Position numbers and translations under genes: made by a program. Below, one piece after another: positions 49,759 to 58,031 of a DNA stretch of 64,000 nt; the stretch's first letter is position 1; every line of letters starts with the position of its first letter. The notes below the pieces were generated by a model. It searched no databases. It had not been told where the DNA came from and worked only from the letters and a program-made list of their open reading frames with translations. The DNA lies in contig NZ_LR743507.1 of NCBI RefSeq assembly GCF_902712855.1, forward strand, positions 3,644,001-3,708,000, in the 5' to 3' direction. The stretch is from Variovorax paradoxus. GTDB lineage: Bacteria > Pseudomonadota > Gammaproteobacteria > Burkholderiales > Burkholderiaceae_C.

Positions 49759-51619
49759 CGCGATCGCCGCGCTTCTCGCGTGCCTGTGGCTGGCGCTGGT
49801 GCTCGCCGGCACCACGGCCCACGCTGCCAAGCCCTCGGACACCGCCGGCATCGTCGGCGTGGCATACGCCGACGCCACGCTCGAACCCGACGGCCTGCCC
49901 GTCGAGCAGCGCCGCGTGACGTTGCCGTTCCGCTGGGACCACGAATTCCCCGGCCGCGGCGGACGGGCCACCTACCGCATCGACCTGCCGCCCTCCGCCG
50001 TGCCGCGCGACGAGCCTGCGGCGCTGCTGATGTCGGGCGTGGGCAGCCAGGTGACTGTGTCGTTCAACGACGCGCTGGTGGCCAGTTACGGCACGCTGGG
50101 CGACCCCGGCCACGATGCATCGAAGAGCAACCTGCTGGTGCCCGTGGCCGCGGCGCTGCGTCGCGAGGGACAGGCGCAGTCGCTGGTCGTGCGCACCACC
50201 ATCCAGCGGCAGCGCGGCGCGGGGCTGGGCAACGTGCAATACGGCACCGAAGGGGCGCTGTCGGCGCTCTACCGCTCGCAACAGAACTGGCGCAACACCT
50301 CGGCCATCGTCTATGCGGTGAGCCTGCTGCTCATGGGCGGCCTGGCCGGCGGGCTCTGGCTGCGGCAGCGCGACGCGCTCTACGGCTGCTTCGCGCTGGC
50401 CGCGCTCTCGGGCGTGGCGCGCAACCTCGACCGCGTTTGGCCCGACGTGCCCGTTTCCTGGCCGCTGTGGGGCGCGGTGGTGGCGGTCTGCTATGCCTGC
50501 CACATCGGTCTCATCGCGCGCTTCGTGCTGCTGGTGCTGGAGCGCAATCCGCCCTGGCTGGTGCGCTCCATCCACGCGGCGCTGGCGCTGTCCGTCGCGC
50601 TGGCGTGCGCGTCGTTCGCGTTCGCCCGGCCGCTGCTGTGGACCGCCGGACTGGTCATCCTGCAGCTGACGAGCATCGTCTGCCTTCCCTACGTGGTGCA
50701 CGGTGCGCTGATCGCGCGGCGGCGCATCGCGGCGGTGCTGATGGCCGCCGGCACCATGGCGATACTGGCCGGCGCACACGACCTGCTGCTGGTGCGCATG
50801 GGCCTGTTCGGCGGCGCCGACTACACGCTCACGCCGCATGCGATGTTCTTCTTCGTGATGATCCTGGCCGGCCTCGTGGTCGAGCGCTACAGCCGCACGG
50901 TGGACGACTACAGCGCGCTCAACGCCAACCTCGCGGCGCGCGTGGCGGAGCGCGAAGACCAGCTGCGCGCCGCCTTCGAGACGATGCGCCAGCAGCAGCA
51001 GACGCAGGCCGTGCTGCTGGAGCGCCAGCGCATCATGCGGGAGATCCACGACGGCGTGGGCTCGCAGCTGGTGGGCCTGCTCAACGTGGTCACCCAGACC
51101 ACGCCCGACCGTGTCGTGGTCGAGGAGCATGTGAAGCTCGCGCTCGACGAGATGCGCATGGCCGTCGATTCGCTGCAACCCACGCACGACGACCTGCCCA
51201 CGGTGCTGGCCACGCTGCGCTACCGCCTGCAGCCGCGGCTGGACGCCGCCGGCATCGAGCTGGTCTGGGACGTCGCGGTGATGCCCGCGCTTGCCCCGTT
51301 CGCCGCACAGGCGGCGCTGCAGCTGCAGCGCATCCTGCTCGAGGCCTTCACCAATGTGCTGAAGCATGCGCGGGCCACGCGCATCGTGATGCACGCCAGC
51401 TGGCACGGCGATGCCACCCCGCCGCTGGTGCGCATCGTGCTCACGGACAACGGGCGTGGACTTCCCTCGGCACCGGGCGAGGCACGCCACGCGGGCCACG
51501 GCATCGCCAACATGCGCTCGCGCGCGCAATCGATCGGCGCGCAGTTGCACATCGAGACCGCAAGCGATGCGGGCGGAGGCACGCGCCTGCGGCTGGACTG
51601 GCCCTGCGCCCTGCCCTGA
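49700..51619 (+). CDS. Sensor histidine kinase (7TM-type sensor, HisKA_3)
   Basis: Membrane kinase of 639 residues for the LuxR-type regulator in front. A signal peptide (hydrophobic AALLACLWLALVLAG) leads into a periplasmic beta-rich domain (about 40-200), then a bundle of seven hydrophobic segments (about 205-405: NTSAIVYAVSLLLMGGLAGG and following), a coiled coil, the phosphoacceptor H450 in RIMREIHDGVGSQLVGLLNV, and an HATPase domain with LTDNGRGLP and GHGIANMRSRA. The start is uncertain: the ATG at 49700 lies 59 bases inside the regulator gene but is the only ATG that keeps the signal peptide. Confidence 0.85.
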   Translation: MCTTNRKPCSKHAISAGFPSAIAALLACLWLALVLAGTTAHAAKPSDTAGIVGVAYADATLEPDGLPVEQRRVTLPFRWDHEFPGRGGRATYRIDLPPSAVPRDEPAALLMSGVGSQVTVSFNDALVASYGTLGDPGHDASKSNLLVPVAAALRREGQAQSLVVRTTIQRQRGAGLGNVQYGTEGALSALYRSQQNWRNTSAIVYAVSLLLMGGLAGGLWLRQRDALYGCFALAALSGVARNLDRVWPDVPVSWPLWGAVVAVCYACHIGLIARFVLLVLERNPPWLVRSIHAALALSVALACASFAFARPLLWTAGLVILQLTSIVCLPYVVHGALIARRRIAAVLMAAGTMAILAGAHDLLLVRMGLFGGADYTLTPHAMFFFVMILAGLVVERYSRTVDDYSALNANLAARVAEREDQLRAAFETMRQQQQTQAVLLERQRIMREIHDGVGSQLVGLLNVVTQTTPDRVVVEEHVKLALDEMRMAVDSLQPTHDDLPTVLATLRYRLQPRLDAAGIELVWDVAVMPALAPFAAQAALQLQRILLEAFTNVLKHARATRIVMHASWHGDATPPLVRIVLTDNGRGLPSAPGEARHAGHGIANMRSRAQSIGAQLHIETASDAGGGTRLRLDWPCALP

Positions 51620-51643
51620 GCGCCGCCGCAGCGAAAGACCGTC

Positions 51644-51946
51644 TCAGCGCAGCGCGAACGCCAGCGTTACCGCACCGAGCGCCAGCAGGCCGAGGCCCGC
51701 GATGAACACCATTTCGCCCCAGCTCTCGAGCCGCGCACCCGAACGCCGCGCCCGCATCGAGATGAATGACAGCAACGCGCTCGCCAGGAAGACCAGCGCG
51801 TCGACCGCCAGCAGGCGGTCGATCAGCAATCGAAGGTCGTCGCGCGGGCCGAGGTGCCCGATCGACATCACCGTCATGCACACGCCGATCATCGTGGCCG
51901 ACGTGGGCAGGATGTGCGCCGACAGGCTCTGGGCGGGCGACGTCAT
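51644..51946 (-). CDS. Small hypothetical inner-membrane protein
   Basis: 100 residues with three probable helices: around 14-30 (TSATMIGVCMTVMSIGHLG), 45-65 (LLAVDALVFLASALLSFISM) and 80-98 (EMVFIAGLGLLALGAVTLAF). I cannot assign a family. A charged connector RARRSGARLESWGE lies between helices 2 and 3. It is preceded on the same strand by degQ with two repeat copies in between, so it may be the last gene of the response-regulator/kinase/degQ unit. Confidence 0.68.
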   Translation of the reverse strand: MTSPAQSLSAHILPTSATMIGVCMTVMSIGHLGPRDDLRLLIDRLLAVDALVFLASALLSFISMRARRSGARLESWGEMVFIAGLGLLALGAVTLAFALR

Positions 51947-51989
51947 GCGAGCGTCGGATCGATGGTCATTTGCAGGATCTTTCGTGCAA

Positions 51990-52080
51990 TGCCGAGGAAC
52001 CGGCTTTGCCAGGCCTCAGAGGCTGCCCCCGGTAGGGGGAAGGAAAAGCGGACACGAAGTGCCGCGCAGCCTGGGGGTGA
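51990..52080 (-). repeat. Intra-operon structured repeat, copy F
   Basis: Minus orientation. Second of a tandem pair after degQ. Inner stem GAGG / CCTC in place of GCGG / CCGC, and CCTGGC / GCCGG with one mismatch. The outer arm is more diverged than in the others. Confidence 0.8.
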
Positions 52081-52089
52081 GCCAGAAAC

Positions 52090-52178
52090 ACCGAGGAACC
52101 GGCGTTGCCGGGCCTCCGGTGTTGCCCCCGGTAGGGGGAAGGAGTAGCGACACGAAGTGCGCGAAGCCTGGGGGCGAG
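52090..52178 (-). repeat. Intra-operon structured repeat, copy G
   Basis: Minus orientation. Begins two bases after the degQ stop (52180). Stem AACACC-GAGG-CCGGC / GCCGG-CCTC-GGTGTT: the middle pair is A-T where copies B and C have C-G, with both strands changed. Confidence 0.86.
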
Positions 52179-52179
52179 C

Positions 52180-53664
52180 CTACCCAATCCGCACCGGCAC
52201 GAAGATCTTGTCTTCGCCGCGCTGGATCAGCAGCGCCACCGACTTGTTGGCCGCCTTGGCGACCACCTCGCGCACCTGCTCGACGCTCTGTGCCGGCGTG
52301 CCGTTGATGGCCAGCAGCACGTCGCCCGCCTGCACGCCCGCCTGAGCGGACGGACCGGCCGCGTCCTCGATCAGCAGGCCGTTGTCGACCGATGCCTCGC
52401 GCTTTTCCTGCGGCTGCAGCGGACGCAGTGCGAGGCCCAGCTTGCCCTGGCCCACGTCGGCATCGGCCTTCGCGACCTTGGCCGGCTTGTCGCTCGCGTC
52501 GCCCAGCCTGGCCTGCAGTTCCTTGCGCTCGCCCTGGCGCCACACCTCGAGGGTGACGTTTCTTCCCGGCGCCTGCTGGCCGATCACCGCGGGCAGGTCG
52601 CCCGAGGACACGATGGTCTGGCCGTCGACCTTGCGGATCACGTCGCCGGCCTTCAGGCCGGCCTTGTCGCCGGGGCCGCCCTTCTCGATGTTCGAGACCA
52701 GCGCGCCTTCGGGCTTGTCGAGCTTGAAGGAATCGGCGAAGGCCTGGTTCACTTCCTGCACCGCGACGCCCAGGCGTGCATGCGAGGCCTTGCCGGTCGC
52801 GACGATCTGGTCCTTCACCTGCACGGCGACGTCGATCGGGATCGCGAACGACACGCCCTGGTAGCCGCCGCTGCGGCTGTAGATCTGCGAGTTGATGCCG
52901 ACCACCTCGCCGCGCGTGTTGAGCAGCGGGCCACCCGAATTGCCGGGGTTCACCGCCACGTCGGTCTGGATGAAGGGCACGTAGCTGTCGTCGGGCAGCG
53001 AACGGCCCTTGGCGCTCACGACGCCGGCCGTCACCGTGTTCTCGAAGCCGAAGGGCGAGCCGATGGCCAGCACCCATTCGCCGACCTTCAGGTCCTTGGT
53101 GTTGCCAAGGGCCAGCACGGGCAGGTTCTTCGCATCGATCTTCAGCACGGCGATGTCGGTCTTGGCATCGGCGCCGAGCACCTTGGCGCGGTATTCGCGG
53201 CGATCGGTCAGCTTGACGGTGACTTCCTTCGCATCCTTCACGACGTGGGCGTTGGTGATGATGATGCCGCTCGGGTCGACGATGAAGCCCGAGCCCTGCG
53301 CGCGCACCGGCACGTCGCGTTGTTGCTGCTGCCCGCGCGGACCCATCTGGCCCTGGAAGCGGCGGAAGAACTGGAACATCGGGTCATCGGGGTCGATGCC
53401 CTGGATCTCGGCCGCGGCCTCGTCGTCGGACGCCTTCGCGGTGCCGGTGACGCTGATGTTCACCACCGCCGCGCCGTCGCGCGCGGTGATGGTGGAGAAG
53501 TCGGGCAGCGTGACCATCGCCGCCGGCGCGGTCGCGACGGCGTTGGTGGTGGGTGCGCCCACGGCACGGGCGCTGGTGTAGGCACCGGCACCGACGGCAC
53601 CGATGACGCCCGCGGTCGCCAGGGCAATCACCAGGGCGCGGGGCGAAGTCAGACGGGAGTTCAT
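52180..53664 (-). CDS. degQ: Periplasmic serine protease, DegQ/Do family
   Basis: Periplasmic quality-control protease of 494 residues. A signal peptide is present (LVIALATAGVIGAVGAGAYT, cleavage near residue 34). The catalytic triad is H140 (TNAHVV), D170 (KTDIAVLKID) and S243 (NPGNSGGPLL). Two PDZ domains follow (about 305-395 and 410-490). The region of DDPMFQFFRRFQGQMG is the flexible LA-loop-like insert. AAAGGAACC precedes the ATG. It is the third gene after an OmpR-type regulator and kinase, and a CTTAA direct-repeat box is 62 bases upstream, so that system likely controls it. Confidence 0.95.
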   Translation of the reverse strand: MNSRLTSPRALVIALATAGVIGAVGAGAYTSARAVGAPTTNAVATAPAAMVTLPDFSTITARDGAAVVNISVTGTAKASDDEAAAEIQGIDPDDPMFQFFRRFQGQMGPRGQQQQRDVPVRAQGSGFIVDPSGIIITNAHVVKDAKEVTVKLTDRREYRAKVLGADAKTDIAVLKIDAKNLPVLALGNTKDLKVGEWVLAIGSPFGFENTVTAGVVSAKGRSLPDDSYVPFIQTDVAVNPGNSGGPLLNTRGEVVGINSQIYSRSGGYQGVSFAIPIDVAVQVKDQIVATGKASHARLGVAVQEVNQAFADSFKLDKPEGALVSNIEKGGPGDKAGLKAGDVIRKVDGQTIVSSGDLPAVIGQQAPGRNVTLEVWRQGERKELQARLGDASDKPAKVAKADADVGQGKLGLALRPLQPQEKREASVDNGLLIEDAAGPSAQAGVQAGDVLLAINGTPAQSVEQVREVVAKAANKSVALLIQRGEDKIFVPVRIG

Positions 53665-53725
53665 TTTTCGGTTCCTTTCAATGCGTAGGGACGCAAACAC
53701 GATGAAAGGAATGTCTCTCCGCTGC

Positions 53726-53742
53726 CTTAAGCGCCGCTTAAA
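53726..53742 (-). promoter_or_regulatory. CTTAA-N6-CTTAA box upstream of degQ, candidate OmpR-type regulator site
   Basis: On the plus strand CTTAAG (53726-53731), five bases, CTTAAA (53737-53742), an 11-base period typical of tandem OmpR-family sites, close to the PmrA/QseB box YTTAAK-N5-YTTAAK. The same bases also form a palindrome TTAAGCG-C-CGCTTAA (53727-53741). It lies in the 111-base gap between the kinase gene and degQ. Confidence 0.68.
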
Positions 53743-53775
53743 CCGGCGGCACCGCCCGGCACAGTGCCCAGGCGC

Positions 53776-55101
53776 TCAGGCGCTCGCCGGAAAGCGCACC
53801 CGCACCCGCAGCCCGCCCAGACCCGGCGACGCATCGAGCGCCACCGTGGCGCCATGCAGGTCGGCAATCGACTTCACGATGGCCAGCCCAAGGCCGCTGC
53901 CGGGCGCCTGCGCTTCGCCGGAGCGGTAGAAGCGGTCGAGCACGCGCTCGCGCTCCATGGGCGGAAGGCCGGGCCCGCTGTCTTCCACGCTGAGCTCGAC
54001 GGCGTCGCCCTGCCGGACGATGCCGATATCGACCCGGCCTTCGACCGGCGTGTACTTGACCGCGTTCTCGAGCAGGTTGCGCAGCAGCATGCGCAGCGCC
54101 TCGGGCTGTCCACCGACCACCGCGGTGTCGGCATGCGCAATGCCGATGTCGATCCCGCGTGCCTGCGCCGCCGCCACGGCATCGGACACCGCGAGCCGCG
54201 CCACCTCGGACAGGTCGACCGCCTCCGGCTTCGCCCCGGCGGCCATGCTGGCCTCGTGGCGTGCCAGCGCGAGCATCTGCTCGACCAGCCGCGTCGCACG
54301 GTCGATGCCCGCCACCAGGCGGCTCACGGCGAGGTCGCGCGAGGCGTCGTCGGGCGCGCGCTGCAGCCCCTGCACCTGCAGCTTCAACGCGGCCAGGGGC
54401 GAACGCAGTTCGTGCGCGGCATCGGCCACGAAGTGCTTCTGCGCGTCGAACGCATGGCGCACGCGGTCGAACAGCAGGTTGAGCTCCTGCACCAGCGGGC
54501 GCACTTCCTCTGGCAGGTCTTCCTCGCTCACCGGCGAGAGATCGTCGGCCTGCCGCGAGGCCACCTGCCTGCGCACCCGCGCCACGGGCGCGAGCGACCG
54601 GCTCACCACCCACCACACCACCAGCATCAGCAGCGGCGCCATCAGCGCCACCGGCGCGATGGTACGCAGCGCCAGCGTGCCCGCCATGTGGCGGCGCGCC
54701 GCCATGTCCTGCGCGACCTGGATGACCAGCCCGCGCGTCTGCATCGAGAACACGCGGTACGTGGTGCCGCGCGCATGCACGTCGGCGAAGCCCAGCACCG
54801 CGAGCTGCGGCAGCGCGGCCTCTTCCGCCGACTCGAAGATGCGCGTGCCGTCGGCCGTCCACACCTGCACCACGAAATCGAAGTTCTGCTCGCCGGCACC
54901 GATCCCGCCCACCGCTGCGCTCGGCGGCAGGCCCGCGCGCAGCGACAACGCCATCTGCTGCATGTGGTAGTCGAAGATGTCGTCGGCCTCCGCCAGCACC
55001 GTGCGGTACGCCACCAGCGCCTGCGCGCCCGCGGCCAGCACGATGGCTGCGAGCAGGAACCACAGCAGGCGGGCGCGCAAGGACCCCGTCAATCGATTCA
55101 T
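53776..55101 (-). CDS. Sensor histidine kinase (QseC/PmrB-like)
   Basis: 441-residue membrane kinase. Helix 1 is at about 12-32 (LLWFLLAAIVLAAGAQALVA), a periplasmic sensor covers about 33-145, helix 2 is about 147-167 (TIAPVALMAPLLMLVVWWVV), followed by a HAMP domain, the phosphoacceptor H230 in FVADAAHELRSPL, and HATPase motifs NLLENAVKYTP, DSGPGLP and SGLGLAIVKSIADLH. The C-terminus is PASA. The gene is between the response regulator (through repeat copy H) and degQ. The stimulus is unknown; envelope stress would fit the protease next door. Confidence 0.93.
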   Translation of the reverse strand: MNRLTGSLRARLLWFLLAAIVLAAGAQALVAYRTVLAEADDIFDYHMQQMALSLRAGLPPSAAVGGIGAGEQNFDFVVQVWTADGTRIFESAEEAALPQLAVLGFADVHARGTTYRVFSMQTRGLVIQVAQDMAARRHMAGTLALRTIAPVALMAPLLMLVVWWVVSRSLAPVARVRRQVASRQADDLSPVSEEDLPEEVRPLVQELNLLFDRVRHAFDAQKHFVADAAHELRSPLAALKLQVQGLQRAPDDASRDLAVSRLVAGIDRATRLVEQMLALARHEASMAAGAKPEAVDLSEVARLAVSDAVAAAQARGIDIGIAHADTAVVGGQPEALRMLLRNLLENAVKYTPVEGRVDIGIVRQGDAVELSVEDSGPGLPPMERERVLDRFYRSGEAQAPGSGLGLAIVKSIADLHGATVALDASPGLGGLRVRVRFPASA

Positions 55102-55119
55102 GAAAGTCCCGTTCGTGAG

Positions 55120-55210
55120 ATGCCGCGGAACCGGCTTCGCCGGGCCGCAGGCGTCGCCCTCGGCAGGGGGAAGGAGAAGCGACGCGAAGTGCGCGAAGCC
55201 TGGGGGCGAG
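55120..55210 (-). repeat. Intra-operon structured repeat, copy H (regulator-kinase)
   Basis: Minus orientation. Starts immediately at the response-regulator stop (55211) and ends 19 bases before the kinase start. Stem GACGCC-GCGG-CCGGC / GCCGG-CCGC-GGCATC, with one mismatch in the outer arm. Confidence 0.86.
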
Positions 55211-55870
55211 TCACAGCTTCGGCACCATGTAGCCGACGCCGCGCACGTTGCGGATGAGTTCGGCGCCCAGCTTCTTGCGCAGCCCGTGCACATACACCTC
55301 GACCGCGTTGCTGCTGATCTCGTCCTTCCAGCTGTAGAGCTTTTCCTCGAGCTGGGCGCGCGACAGCACCATGCCCGGGCGCGCCAGCAGAGGTTCGAGC
55401 ACGGCCCATTCCCGTGCCGACAGCACCACCGGCTGGCCGGCCACCGTGACCTCGCGCGTGGCGGGATTGATGCTTACACCCATGTGCTCGTACACGGGTT
55501 CCGCTCGCCCCGCCGCCCGGCGCAGCAATGCACGGATGCGCGCCAGCAGCTCGTCGAGGTCGTAGGGCTTGAGCACGTAGTCGTCGGCACCTGCGTCGAG
55601 GCCTTCGATGCGCTGCTGCACCGAGTCGCGCGCGGTGGCGATGAGCACCGGCATGCGCTGCTTGCGCGCCCGCAGGTTGCGCAGCACCTCCAGCCCGTCG
55701 CGGCGAGGCACTCCCAGGTCGAGCATGACGAGATCGTATTGCTGGGTGCGCAACGCCGACTCGGCGGCCTCGCCGTCCTTGACCCAGTCGACCGCGTACT
55801 GCTCTGCACGCAGCAGGTCTAGCACGGCCTCGCCGATCATCACGTCGTCTTCGAGAAGCAGGAGTCGCAT
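55211..55870 (-). CDS. OmpR-family response regulator (QseB/PmrA-like)
   Basis: 219-residue regulator. The receiver has acidic residues in LLLEDDVM, phosphoacceptor D51 in LVMLDLGVPRRDGLEVL, and K-loop YVLKPYDLDELLARI. The C-terminal winged helix (about 128-217) includes LSAREWAVLEPLLARPGMVL, SRAQLEEKLYSW and SNAVEVYVHGLRKKLG. It is followed after repeat copy H by the kinase gene and then degQ. A tandem CTTAA box in front of degQ is its likely target. Confidence 0.93.
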   Translation of the reverse strand: MRLLLLEDDVMIGEAVLDLLRAEQYAVDWVKDGEAAESALRTQQYDLVMLDLGVPRRDGLEVLRNLRARKQRMPVLIATARDSVQQRIEGLDAGADDYVLKPYDLDELLARIRALLRRAAGRAEPVYEHMGVSINPATREVTVAGQPVVLSAREWAVLEPLLARPGMVLSRAQLEEKLYSWKDEISSNAVEVYVHGLRKKLGAELIRNVRGVGYMVPKL

Positions 55871-55934
55871 GGTTGTTCGTGTCCGTTTCCGGGATTCGAG
55901 GCGCGGGCGCCGGCGAAAGTTCAGGGCCGCGCGG

Positions 55935-56705
55935 TCAGAGGAGCGACCGCACTTCGCGTGCCGCCTCGAAAAGCAGCGGCAACATGTCGCGCTGCAGCGC
56001 GTCTTCCTGGTAGCGCGTGCCCGACAGCACCACGTTGAGCGCGGCCACCGTGTGGCCCTGCATGTCGCGCAACGGCACCGCCAGCGCCTGCACGCCGAGT
56101 TCGTGCTCCTCGCTGGCAAAACAATGGTCGTCCTTGCGCGCACGGGCAACCAGCTGCCGCAGGCCGCGGGCCTGCGTCACTGTCTGCGGCGTGAGGCGCG
56201 CCAGATGTCGGCCCTTGAGCCACTGGGTGAACTGCGTAGGGGGCATCGCGGCGAGCAGCACGCGGCCGGTGGACGTGGCATGCGCCGGCAGCCGCGCGCC
56301 CAGGTGCAGGCCGTAGGCCAGCACGCGCGTGGGTGTGCCGTAGCTGCCGCTGCGCGCGACGATGACCACCTCTTCGCCGTCGAGCACCACGGCCGAGAAC
56401 GACTCGCCCGTCTGCGCCGCCAGCCGGTTCAGCGTGGGCTGCAGCGCACGCGGCAACCGCGACGACGCAAGGTAGCTGCCCGAGAAGCGCAGCACCTTCG
56501 GCGCCATCCAGAAATAGCTGCCGTCGGTTTCCAGGTAGCCGAGGTGGGTCAGCGTGAGCAGGTGGCGGCGGGCTGCGGCGCGCGTAAGGCCGGCACGCTC
56601 GGCCGCCAGGGTGGCGTTCAGGCGCTGGCGCTCGGTGTCGAAGCTTTCGAGCACCGCCATTCCCTTGGCGATGCCTTCGATGAAATCGGCTCTGGCGATG
56701 GTCAT
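55935..56705 (-). CDS. pobR: IclR-family transcriptional regulator (PobR/PcaU-like)
   Basis: 256-residue regulator. The N-terminal IclR HTH is at about 10-70 (FIEGIAKGMAVLESFDTERQ, AERAGLTRAAARRHLLTLTH), then the effector domain (AQTGESFSAVVLDGEEVVIV, PAHATSTGRVLLAAM, HELGVQALAVPLRDMQGHTV). It is divergent from pobA, and the gap has a palindrome plus a direct repeat like the operators of PobR/PcaU-type regulators. It therefore most likely activates 4-hydroxybenzoate hydroxylase when 4-hydroxybenzoate is present. The ATG at 56705 lies at the usual family distance from the HTH. Confidence 0.88.
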   Translation of the reverse strand: MTIARADFIEGIAKGMAVLESFDTERQRLNATLAAERAGLTRAAARRHLLTLTHLGYLETDGSYFWMAPKVLRFSGSYLASSRLPRALQPTLNRLAAQTGESFSAVVLDGEEVVIVARSGSYGTPTRVLAYGLHLGARLPAHATSTGRVLLAAMPPTQFTQWLKGRHLARLTPQTVTQARGLRQLVARARKDDHCFASEEHELGVQALAVPLRDMQGHTVAALNVVLSGTRYQEDALQRDMLPLLFEAAREVRSLL

Positions 56706-56736
56706 GCGGCGGGGTCTTGTCGTCCGGTCGAAGTGT

Positions 56737-56773
56737 TGCGCGATGATCGCGCACGCGTTCGCATGATCGCACA
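56737..56773. promoter_or_regulatory. PobR/PcaU-type operator between pobR and pobA
   Basis: Perfect palindrome TGCGCGAT-G-ATCGCGCA (56737-56753). Its right half ATGATCGCGCA (56743-56753) is repeated with one change as ATGATCGCACA (56763-56773), 20 bases further, two helical turns. A palindrome plus one direct half-site is the arrangement known for IclR-type regulators of protocatechuate and 4-hydroxybenzoate catabolism. Confidence 0.78.
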
Positions 56774-56849
56774 GAGCCTCCACCGCCGCCCTCCACAGAA
56801 TCGCGGTCGCGCCCTACGCTTCGGGAAACCCTTCCGGAGACACACGAAC

Positions 56850-58031
56850 ATGCGCACCCAGGTCGCGATCATCGGCGCCGGCCCCGCCGGCCTTCTGCTC
56901 GGCCAGCTCCTGCACAAGGCCGGCATCGACAACGTCGTCGTCGAGCGCCAGAGCGCCGACTACGTGCTCGGGCGCATCCGCGCCGGCGTGCTCGAGCAGG
57001 TCACCATGGACCTGCTGGCACGCGCGGGCGTCGACGCCCGCGCCAGGGCCGAAGGCCTCCCGCACGAAGGCATCGAGCTGCTGTTCAAGGGCGCGCGCCA
57101 CCGCATCGACATGCACGGCCTCACCGGCGGCAAGCAGGTCACGGTATACGGCCAGACCGAGGTGACGCGCGACCTGATGGAAGCGCGCACCGCCGAAGGG
57201 CTCGCCACCATCTACAGCGCGGCCAACGTCAGCCTTCACGATTTCGATTCGGGCAAGCCGCGCGTGCGTTACGAGAAGAACGGCCAGGTGCACGAGCTCG
57301 AATGCGACTTCATCGCCGGCTGCGACGGCTACCACGGCGTGAGCCGCGCGAGCGTGCCGGCCGACGCGATCCAGACCTACGAGAAGGTGTACCCCTTCGG
57401 CTGGCTCGGCGTGCTGGCCGACGTGCCGCCGGTGTCGCACGAACTCATCTACGCCAACACCGGGCGCGGCTTCGCGCTGTGCAGCATGCGCAGCGCCACG
57501 CGCAGCCGCTACTACGTGCAGGTGCCGACCGAAGAGCGCGTGGAGAACTGGAGCGACGAAGCCTTCTGGAACGAGCTGCGCGCGCGGCTCGACCCCGAGG
57601 CCCGCGAGCGGCTCGTGACCGGGCCGTCGCTCGAGAAGAGCATTGCGCCGCTGCGCAGCTTCGTCGCGGAGCCGATGCGCTTCGGTTCGCTGTTCCTGGC
57701 CGGCGACGCGGCGCACATCGTGCCGCCGACCGGCGCCAAGGGACTGAACCTGGCGACGGCCGACGTGGGGTACCTCTCGCGCGCCTTCGAGATCTTCTAC
57801 GCAGAGAAGTCGGCCTCCGCGCTGGACCGCTACTCCGACCTGTGCCTGCGCCGCGTGTGGAAGGCCGAGCGCTTCTCGTGGTGGTTCACCTCGCTGATGC
57901 ACCGCTTTCCCGAGACGGGCGCTTTCGGCCAGAAGATCCAGGAAGCCGAGCTCGACTACCTGGTGCACTCGCACGCCGCCTCGACTTCGCTGGCGGAGAA
58001 CTACGTCGGGCTGCCGCTGGAAGACTTCTAG
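56850..58031 (+). CDS. pobA: 4-hydroxybenzoate 3-monooxygenase
   Basis: FAD monooxygenase that converts 4-hydroxybenzoate to protocatechuate with NADPH and oxygen. The 393-residue length matches the family (394 in Pseudomonas). It has FAD motif IIGAGPAGLLLGQLLHKAGI (about residue 7), the characteristic RIRAGVLEQ near 44, the pyrophosphate-binding GCDGYHGVSRASVPA, and the second FAD motif LAGDAAHIVPPTGAKGLNLA. It is divergent from the IclR regulator; its last bases overlap the convergent SRPBCC gene by four. Confidence 0.96.
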   Translation: MRTQVAIIGAGPAGLLLGQLLHKAGIDNVVVERQSADYVLGRIRAGVLEQVTMDLLARAGVDARARAEGLPHEGIELLFKGARHRIDMHGLTGGKQVTVYGQTEVTRDLMEARTAEGLATIYSAANVSLHDFDSGKPRVRYEKNGQVHELECDFIAGCDGYHGVSRASVPADAIQTYEKVYPFGWLGVLADVPPVSHELIYANTGRGFALCSMRSATRSRYYVQVPTEERVENWSDEAFWNELRARLDPEARERLVTGPSLEKSIAPLRSFVAEPMRFGSLFLAGDAAHIVPPTGAKGLNLATADVGYLSRAFEIFYAEKSASALDRYSDLCLRRVWKAERFSWWFTSLMHRFPETGAFGQKIQEAELDYLVHSHAASTSLAENYVGLPLEDF

